In this document: positions 56,932 through 64,000 of the stretch, piece after piece
Position numbering within the stretch: position 1 is the stretch's first letter
Layout: each line of letters opens with the position of its first letter
NCBI GenBank assembly: GCA_036927565.1
Contig: JAYESD010000005.1
Span: 15,096,565 to 15,160,564 of the forward strand
DNA: 64,000 bases
Direction: 5' to 3'
DNA from: Tuctoria greenei
Taxonomy: Eukaryota; Streptophyta; Magnoliopsida; Poales; Poaceae
Notes under the pieces: model-generated
Told to the model about the DNA's origin: nothing
Database searches by the model: none
What the model saw: only the letters and a program-made list of their open reading frames with translations
Translations under genes and position numbers: made by a program

Positions 56932-57196
56932 CTTCCAACTTTTTTCTTAGTGAACAATATTGGAGCTCGCCAAGGTGAAACACTACGGCGTATCAACTTC
57001 TTAGCCAATAGATCATCCAACTACTTCCTTAACTCCTCTTGAAAAGGACAAGATAATCGGTAGGGAGCAATGGATACAGGATGGGTACCAAGTATAAGAT
57101 CAATTTGAAACTCTACTTCTCGCTTAGGTGGCATTCCTGGTAGCTCATCAGAGAATCAGAATAGTCCCCCACTACTGGAATATCCTAAATCACCAA

Positions 57197-59071
57197 TTAC
57201 CTTGTCTGCTTCTCAACAAGGCTCCATAGGAAGCCTGTCTTTACTAGATAACGACCAGGAAAAAGATTTGTCATCATTGATAAAGAACAAAGAGGTGCAT
57301 CAGCTTGAAAAGTAATAATCTTACCAGATGGCGCCTCTAACGTAACGGTCTTCCAAAAACAAGATATAATGGCTCGATAGCGGTATAGACAATCCATGCC
57401 AAGGATAACATCAAAAATCGGTAGTGGAATCACCATTCGATTAGCTATGAATTCGTCATCTCCTATAGAAATAGTGCAACCAGGACACACCACAGAACTA
57501 GAAACCAAGCGCCCGGGAGAACTAACACGAACCGACTGAGATATTTCTTACCTAGAAATATTTGCCTTTCTTACTAAATCAAGTGAAATGAACGAAAAGG
57601 TAGCACCTGAATCAAATAAAATATGAGTGTCATGAGAGTCAACAATAAGAGTACTTAAAACCACATCTGAATGACTTAAAGAGGATTGTGTTGGCATGGT
57701 GTAGACTCCAGTGGGGGTGGAGGTAGATCCTCCTGTAGGGTGTTGAGCTAGCTGGGCTGGAGGAGCAGGAGGAGCAAGTAGTTGTAGTGGAACATATGGA
57801 GCAGGAAGATGAGGCGCGGGACAGTAGTAGCCTGATGGAGGAAAATACTGTTGAGGGAACTGGTAATGTGGAGCTGAAGGACTAGTCATCATCTGACCAG
57901 TGCCACGAGGAGCATTAACTGTCAGAGCTGAACCCCTGGAGCTAGCCATAGACGTGGGTCCTGATGAGGAAGAGTTTGGCTTCTGCCACTTGATAATAGA
58001 ATCTGAGTTTTTCTTGCAAACCAGAGCCATATGTACCTCTCTCCCACAGAGACGGCAGGTCCCAGAAAAACCATACTCTAAAGCATGATGAGGCTTCCCG
58101 CATTTGAAACACATCAAACCCTATCCTAGAATGGTACGCATAAACGAGGCACTCAAAGTTTGCTGCCCCGTGGAAGATTGAGCACCTGACTGTTTGGTTT
58201 TAAATGATTGTTGAGAGGAATTATCTGTCTTATGCTTCTTAAAAGAGGCTTGTTGAGAGGACTCTCCTCCCTCTTGATGAGCTCTCTTTTGTTCATTTCC
58301 TGTATTACTCCCATTATGTTTCTGTTGTAGGGTCGTAAGCTAAAACTGGGTCTCCATACCTTTAGCCTCCTCAACCACTGTGATGTATGTAGTGGGAGGG
58401 TTTCTACTCATCACCTCCCTGTACCGAGCATTAATCCCCATGAAGAACTTCCTAGATTTCTCACGTTCATTGCTTGCAACACGATGCACAATAGCAAACG
58501 ATGTTGCTGAATTCCTGCTCATACTCATCCACCATTTTGTCTCCTTGTTGGATATGGTTCAACGCATCATTCGTCTTGTCTTTAAAGGAATCCGGATAAT
58601 ACTTAGCCCTAAACTGTGTCAAAAATACCTCCCAAGTGATAGCACCACGAGTAGGAGTCCATGTGTCACATACTCCTACCCACCAAATATCAGTTTGACC
58701 TATCAATTGGTGTGGTATGAACATAATCCTCTCCTCCTCTGCCATCCTACAAGCAGTCATGACCTTCTCCATCTTTCGTAGCAAATCGGTGGCATCAGTA
58801 GGTGTTCCAGAACCATCAAAGGTGTCCAAGCGCATAGACATCCACCTGGCGAATGTCATTGTCTGGACCACGACATTGCCACCCGAGCAATAGGAGCTTC
58901 AACAACCACTGAGTGTTCCTCCGCCCTTCAACCTCTTCGTTTACTTGGTTTACTTGTTCGTTATAAACCTCTTGGTTAGCATCACCTCTACCACGACCAC
59001 CACACACCACCACGACCTCTACTGCGACCTCTCTCACGTGCGGCAACACGTGCACTCTTTCTCGGCGGCAT
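57197..59071 (-). pseudogene. E6 gag and protease, degenerate
   Basis: The start ATG at 59071 opens MPPRKSARVAARERGRSRG and soon meets a stop. Gag domain pieces are in 58871-58467 (RLDTFDGSGTPTDATDLL, WEVFLTQFRAKYYPDSF) and 58528-58340. The zinc-binding region 58117-58000 has CFKCGKPHHALEYGFSGTC and CRLCGREVHMALVC, both irregular. Protease has ILFDSGATFSFISLD near 57600-57560 and IFDVILGMDCLYRYRAII in 57508-57197. The interval 57196-56932 is the pol linker with stops. Confidence 0.83.
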
Positions 59072-59287
59072 AATTCTAAAGTATAATAAAAGTATGATTA
59101 AACAACATATCATCATTACAAAAATAAACCCGAGAGAAAATATACAACAAAAAGAAGAATGAAAGGTATGCCCATGAACCTATCCTATTGTGCATAAGTG
59201 TGTCAATTTTAATTTTAGATCCGTGTAGATAATTTTATTTTTTTTACTCACTAGTCATTAAAATCTATAACTAAACTATAAAATTTA

Positions 59288-59303
59288 GGCTCTGAGTACC
59301 AAC
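59288..59303 (-). other. E6 primer binding site
   Basis: The minus strand reads GTTGGTACTCAGAGCC directly inside the 5' LTR. It is a slightly changed initiator methionine type site. Confidence 0.7.
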
Positions 59304-61237
59304 TGTAGCGTCCCAAGTGTGAACTACTTTGGACACTACTACAAACATCTACGCTTTTTCTACTAACTATAGAAATTATTAGAAATTTCAGCAGGGTATT
59401 CCTTGTAAATTCAATCAGCTGTGGGCAACACGGTTCAAATATAGACACAATAATATAATCAAGCAATAATAAGTATCATTCAACCACCATAACAGAAGTA
59501 AACCTTCGAACAATCAAACGGCTCTACGATAGTTATTACTAACATAATAATCTAGAAAATAATTAATAAAGTTCACGATCTAAGTTGGTGTGATCAAGTG
59601 CCGATGCTACCCTCTTCTCATGCATAGTTTCATCAACGGATACCTAAAAACCAAATAAAAATAAAAAAATAAAAACACTCAACAAGTACACTTAGAGCTT
59701 GAAGAAAGATAGAATAGAAACGAATGAGGCAAAGATAACTAGAACCTAAAGTGGAAGAATGATGAAGTAGTAGTTTCCGTCTAAAAAGGATGACACTTGA
59801 ATTTTTCTTAGCATTTATCGGTAAAGCCGAGCAAGTGGGGCCAGCACTTACTCACAGGAACTTGAATATGAGAACAACTTCGAGCTTAATCGGTACTTGA
59901 ATGTTAATTCAATGAACAACTTGTATCATGAAGTTCGAAGAAAAGAATCATAAAGCAACTGAATCTTGAAAACTCAAATAAGGAATCAACAATATGAGAG
60001 AAATTTATAATGAGCAAATCACATGTATCATGAAACAACTCATCGCACTTGTCTTAACCTTGGCGAGAATCTGAGAACGCCCTCTCGACATGAGAACCCT
60101 CAAAACCTATAAACATAAATTCTTTAATTTAATTAATCAATCATGGCAAATGAATACTCTATGGACATATATATAAAGGAAATATTTCTAATAATTCACC
60201 CCGGTTTGAAGTTAATGGTTCAATCTGACTACAAAAATTGTACTAAAACTTTATGGATTAATTAAAGAGTAATCTTGGTAATAAGGTTACGAACTTGCAA
60301 AAAAAATCATCAATCTATAAATTTCTCTTTCTTTTCTCTTCTTCTTTATTTTTTTCTTTTCCTGCTTCTGCGGGTGCCAGCAGCATCACCCAAAAGCTGG
60401 TAGTGGCAGCACCTATTCTTACTAACAGTAACTTTGCAGCTGCTAAGACTAACCAAACAAGAACAGCAGCTAGTGATTTACTCACAACACAACAGCGATG
60501 TTGAGCAGTTGTTAGACAACCAACAGTAACAGGAGTAAATCAAGCGGCAGCTACTTCATGGCAGCTGCAAAGGACTGCAGCCAGCAGAGACAACCGGCGG
60601 CAATTCAACCAGCGTCAATGTCGGCGCGGCACATCGGCAGGAAAAAATAACTAATAGCAGTAAATTAAATCTACGATGGTAGGAGCTATAGCTCTGACCT
60701 GCAGGCTGTGGTGACCCAGCAGGCAGAGGAGTCAGGCAGAGGCAAAACCGGAGACGCCAGGCAGCAGCAAGCTGATGCTTCCTCCTAGAACTTGGAGAGA
60801 ATCAAGTGGTGGCAGCAAAAACAGGCAGCTCGTTGCGACGTGGAAAAGTTTCAAGGCGGCGAGGCGGCACTGGTAAAAAAGGCTCGATCTCTGGTAACCA
60901 AACATTCATCCCACGACTTAAAATAAATTGGTTCATAACCGACTCATCCGGTTTCTCAATCAAGTGTATGAGTAGTGAAACAGAATCGTCTCGACGAGCT
61001 CTATTCATCTACGGTCTCTGATCGTCCATCGGTTCAAAGATTCAAGAAGTCAAAATTCGGTCAACTCTCTAGTATTTCTCGACACGAAGTTAATTTTTCT
61101 TGAATCGTTTCGACAAACTGAACGCATCTACAATATATGATCGTCTATCAGAGAAATGGTTCGATGAGTCAAAGTTTGGTCAATCGTTTATTGTTTCTAG
61201 TATGAGTTCTTTTTTCCCAAATATTTGAGATATTACA
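59304..61237 (-). repeat. E6 5' LTR (1934 bp)
   Basis: It has TG...CA ends. It contains a CAG/GCA-rich stretch at about 60360-60800 and AT-rich flanks. A short plus-strand ORF at 60295-60504 starts with a signal-peptide-like hydrophobic run but lies antisense in an LTR and is not considered a gene. Confidence 0.88.
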
Positions 61238-62111
61238 ACAATCCATCTCTCCTTATCTGCTTGCTATCTTAAAACAAGCTCGTGCACGATGCAAAACATT
61301 TCGCCGTCAAATCGTTTGTATTCTCTAGAGGCTTCAGCTTAGGCCTGGTCGCTGCTTCCCGAACCCGTCGCTTGCTCCGGTGAACTCACGGCGGCGGGTT
61401 CGGCACGCGAAGGCAAAGCGCATCGACTGGATGCCCTGACCCTGAACAAGTGGACAATACGAGTAGTTCTATCCTTTATCCTCCGCCAAGGCACCAACCG
61501 ATACTAAGCTCCTACGGCAAAGCATGGTCGGTGTCGGCGCGTTGATCGTCGTGCGACAGCGAATTGTAAATTTCAGCAGGACCCATCTAGGTACTAATAG
61601 AGTGCTAAGCTGCTAACTGTACTTAGCGCGTTGCATGTGAATGCCACTCGGGATCTGAATTTCACCTGTCACCTTGTGTTAATCGAGTCCGGAAGAGGAC
61701 CAGGAGCACCGAAATTCAGGTTTGTATGGGCCATCCATGACTGCAAGGCAGCAGATGTTTCGTGAGTATTAACTATCTCCACTCCAAAAATTTATCACGT
61801 TTTAGTTCAAGGAAGTATGTACCTTTATTTTGAAATTCAAAAAAAAAATATTCACGCATAAAAGCTTCCACGGCGGGTTGATCAAAATGAGGATATCAAA
61901 TCGCATGAGCAATAACTCCCGAAATTTCTTCGTAGTGGCTCTTAGTGGCTCTGTTTCATGCCTCATTTCATAGGGAAGTCCAAAGTGGCTTTATTTATTT
62001 CTATTTCACTTCCTAGCACTTCCTATCATTTAATATACATCCCTTTGGTAAATCCAAATAATCTTTACACGATTTCCAATAAAATTTTCTTCTTATCATA
62101 TCACAAGGGCG
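61238..62111. other. Unassigned intergenic stretch
   Basis: No gene, LTR or tandem repeat was recognised. The part 61340-61560 is GC-rich (for example GAACTCACGGCGGCGGGTTC) and may be an old genic or transposon fragment. The part 61750-62100 is AT-rich. Confidence 0.4.
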
Positions 62112-62246
62112 CGGCTCCCATAAAAAGAGTAGTCCCCCAACCCGGAGCGACTTTCTCATATTCCGAATTCAAGGGTTTCAATAAACTACCTGCGCCAGTT
62201 CGTTTTGTCCTAGCTCTGGAACTATCTTCAACGGTTTGTGTCCCAT
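62112..62246 (-). pseudogene. psbH: psbH (photosystem II protein H) fragment of plastid origin
   Basis: The minus strand encodes TQTVEDSSRARTKRTGAG and LLKPLNSEYEKVAPGWGTT, then LFMG. This is the N-terminal, stroma-side part of PsbH, which normally continues into a single transmembrane helix. The homology stops after about 45 codons, before that helix. The start region ATGGGACACAAACC lacks one base relative to the frame of the rest, so the start is frameshifted. The upstream phrase GTGAATAAAAAGTTCGATC may be its leader. It is a nuclear copy of organelle DNA, not a working gene. The neighbouring GC-rich sequence does not look plastid. Confidence 0.85.
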
Positions 62247-62722
62247 GTAGATCGAACTTTTTATTCACTCGTGGGATCCAGGCGGTCCGGAGGGGGGCGG
62301 GGGCGGGGATAAGCTTGTGAAGAAGCAAGCTTATTGCCCCCCAACCCCAAAAAACAAACCGACCCAGCAAGAATAAGTCGAAGATAAAAGAGCTCAGATT
62401 CCAAATGAAGAAATGTAAACTCGAAAAGGATCCTTCTGATTCTCAAAGAATGAGGGGTAAGGGAAAACTTATGCGTCAGAGAAGGGAATCGGAGCTGTTT
62501 TGATGCAGGGATCCCAACCTCACAACTTCATTTCTGTCCAAATTGCAGGTTCTATTTTTACAGTACGTACTTTAAATTACACTGTGAAACAGTGTATCTA
62601 GTATGTTTTACAGTGTGACATTGCGGACGGTCTAATATGTTATGTACTACGTTGCCACAGAAATGAACCATAAGAGGACATGAATAAGTAGAAGACGACG
62701 GTCGAAGCAAACGGGCTCCAAA
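62247..62722. other. Sequence between psbH fragment and E7, possibly organelle-derived in part
   Basis: It contains the odd GC-rich phrase GGAGGGGGGCGGGGGCGGGG, then AAGCTTATTGCCCCCCAACC and other text with an organelle-like look up to about 62500. The source was not identified. It could be mitochondrial sequence next to a plastid insert. The remainder to 62722 is AT-rich with nothing recognised. Confidence 0.35.
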
Positions 62723-64000
62723 TGAAAGCATCTAGGCCCCCATGAGGTATGGTTTCGGTGATTAATGGCAACCGTTGGATATTACTAATGGGTTTGTATA
62801 TGCAAGGTCTCTCATATCACTCATCACACTTAATGAACTCTATATGTATATCATCTACTACTCATTGGATACAATTGGAGACCCCTCAACAAATTATTTT
62901 ACAAGGTCAATCGATTTTTATGAAGAATAAAAGAAAAAGAACATATGCCAAATTTATTCCATCGAAATTGACAGCGCTCAAGACTTGGTCATCATCAGAA
63001 GAATATTTCAAACCAATGTCTAAGAGGTCACTCGAACAAATTCCAAAACAATAACTTAGAACAACTCGAAGCAGACAAAATCAACTCACCGGATAAACCG
63101 ATGTATCCAGAAAACACTACATCGGTCGAGTTGGCTCAACGGCAGAAAAAGACCTCAGACTTGAGTACACACTGGATCGTCCGATGATGAAGCAAGTGTT
63201 ACATCGGTCTATCACTCCAGTAAGCAATTTCCCTGGACCAAGTGTAACACTGGATCATCCGATGTAAAATTATAACACATCGGCCAATCACTCCAGTAAG
63301 CATTATTTCTGGACCAATTCTGGATGAAGTGTCACCGGATCATCCGATGATGAGGAAAGTGTTACATCGGTCAATCAACGGTCATATATGACACAGTGAC
63401 ATCAGCTAATTTGGATTCGACCGATGACAACTGAAGGGAGAACATCGGATCATCCGATGTTTGCAGAACAGTGATGTCAGCCTACTTTTCCAACGGCTAT
63501 TTCGTGGAAGCTGGCTATTTATACCCCTTCAACCAGTCAATTCGATAAGTCTTGATACCTAGAGCTACTCTACACATTACCAAGCATTCAAGACATTGAG
63601 CTATCACTTCTACATCATTTACACCACTTGTACACCAAGAGATAGGCTAGAACTTGCTAGAGATGATACTTGTGTGCTTCCATTCTTGGTGATTGGAGTC
63701 TCTAGTCTAGTGAGAGTTGTAAGGGAGTGTCTCTTGGTGATTGTATTCACTGTGTAACAGTCGGTGATTGGAGAGAGCCTTCTGGAGCTTGTCAAGTCAG
63801 TTGTGGAAGCCCGGAGGATCAAACTTGTACAAGGCTTGAGCTCCACCTTGCCGGGGTTGGCGAACGAATACTTTTAGTGAAGATCCCTGGTCTCGGTGAC
63901 TTGGGAGTGGCTATACCCTTTGGTGGGTGCCACAACGTGGATGTAGAAAGGTCTTGACGATCTTGTCGAACCACGGGATAAATCTCCGTGTCTTTGTGTC
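62723..64000 (+). repeat. E7: SIRE/Maximus-type copia LTR, partial (runs off the window)
   Basis: It starts TGAAAGCATCTAGGCCCC, typical of SIRE-type LTRs of grasses, followed by GTTTCGGTGATTAATGGCAA. Near the window end, GAACCACGGGATAAATCTCC matches the wording of the E4 LTR (GAACCACGGGATAAA on its coding strand). A TATTTATA box lies at 63516-63523. The U3 upstream of it (63090-63462) carries quasi-palindromes such as CATCGGATCATCCGATG. The end and the internal region are outside the window. Confidence 0.8.
63090..63462. promoter_or_regulatory. Quasi-palindrome array in E7 U3
   Basis: Full sites (CGGATCATCCGATG or similar) start at about 63090, 63173, 63251, 63336 and 63446. Half-sites ACATCGGTC or ACATCGGCC follow three of them at 32, 30 and 32 bp (63205, 63281, 63368). 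The array lies directly upstream of the TATA-like box. The core differs from E3/E4 (CGGAT in place of CGGAC) but the architecture is similar. Confidence 0.65.

Larger units (their letters stand above)
53834..61237 (-). mobile_element. E6: chromovirus-type Ty3-gypsy element, decayed
   Basis: The right (5') LTR 59304-61237 runs from TGTAGCGTCCC to GATATTACA. Its last part matches 53834-54244, the remnant of the 3' LTR. The primer site is at 59303-59288 and gag starts at 59071. Protease, RT, RNase H, integrase and a chromodomain-like end follow on minus to 54224. A purine tract (minus, 54257-54245) adjoins the left LTR. Many stops and frameshifts are present. The left LTR has lost about 1.5 kb at the junction with E1. 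Five bases right of the element are ACAAT, with no left partner. Confidence 0.88.

Noticed and set aside
60295..60504. ORF with signal-peptide-like start
   Set aside because: It is short, lies antisense within the E6 LTR, has no family resemblance and is followed by low-complexity CAG-rich text.
62101..62320. Plus-strand ORF over the psbH region
   Set aside because: It is the complement of the psbH fragment and its leader. The minus-strand reading carries the recognisable protein.

Overview
This window is repeat-dense plant nuclear DNA, most likely from a grass (Poaceae). The evidence is LTR retrotransposons of grass-typical lineages (SIRE/Maximus Ty1-copia, Tekay-like chromovirus and Tat-lineage Ty3-gypsy with an antisense extra ORF), a piece of a CACTA-associated transposase gene with introns, and a broken plastid psbH fragment. 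I found no intact host gene. The species cannot be named from the sequence.

Layout. Positions 1-275 are the end of a Tat-like LTR. Positions 276-1676 are a decayed, intron-containing Ptta/En/Spm-type transposase gene on the minus strand. From 1677 to 53833 lies a nest of five LTR elements. E1 (copia, minus; 1677-11266 plus 53428-53833) is the oldest. E2 (Tat gypsy, minus; 11267-53427) is inserted in the 5' LTR of E1 with a perfect 5-bp target duplication AATAC. E3 (Tekay-like chromovirus, plus; 18229-49892) is inserted in the integrase of E2. E4 (SIRE-type copia, minus; 20216-31793, duplication ACTTC) is inserted in the 5' LTR of E3. E5 (same family as E3, minus; 34258-44708, duplication CTTAC) is inserted in the pol of E3. 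Directly after the nest come E6 (chromovirus gypsy, minus; 53834-61237, left LTR truncated), an unassigned stretch with the psbH fragment, and the start of E7 (SIRE-type copia LTR, plus; 62723 to the window end).

Every element carries disabling lesions: in-frame stops and frameshifts in E1, E3, E5 and E6, loss of gag and protease in E2, and loss of the reverse transcriptase catalytic region in E4. E4 and E5 are the best preserved. E4 keeps an open gag and an open extra ORF of about 518 codons despite its broken pol. E5 is a near-complete gag-pol with three small lesions.

The most unusual signal is not a gene. The U3 regions of unrelated elements (copia E4, gypsy E3/E5, and in variant form E1 and E7) carry dense arrays of a 12-bp palindrome, CGGACTAGTCCG or its near-palindromic variant CGGACTTGTCCG. 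The start-to-start spacing alternates between about 20-21 bp and about 31-33 bp, and the arrays sit upstream of the TATA box. E1 has half-sites at a strict 20/12/20/12 cadence. Inside the E4 gag the same palindrome recurs at 18, 18 and 21 bp, all multiples of three, so the reading frame is kept.
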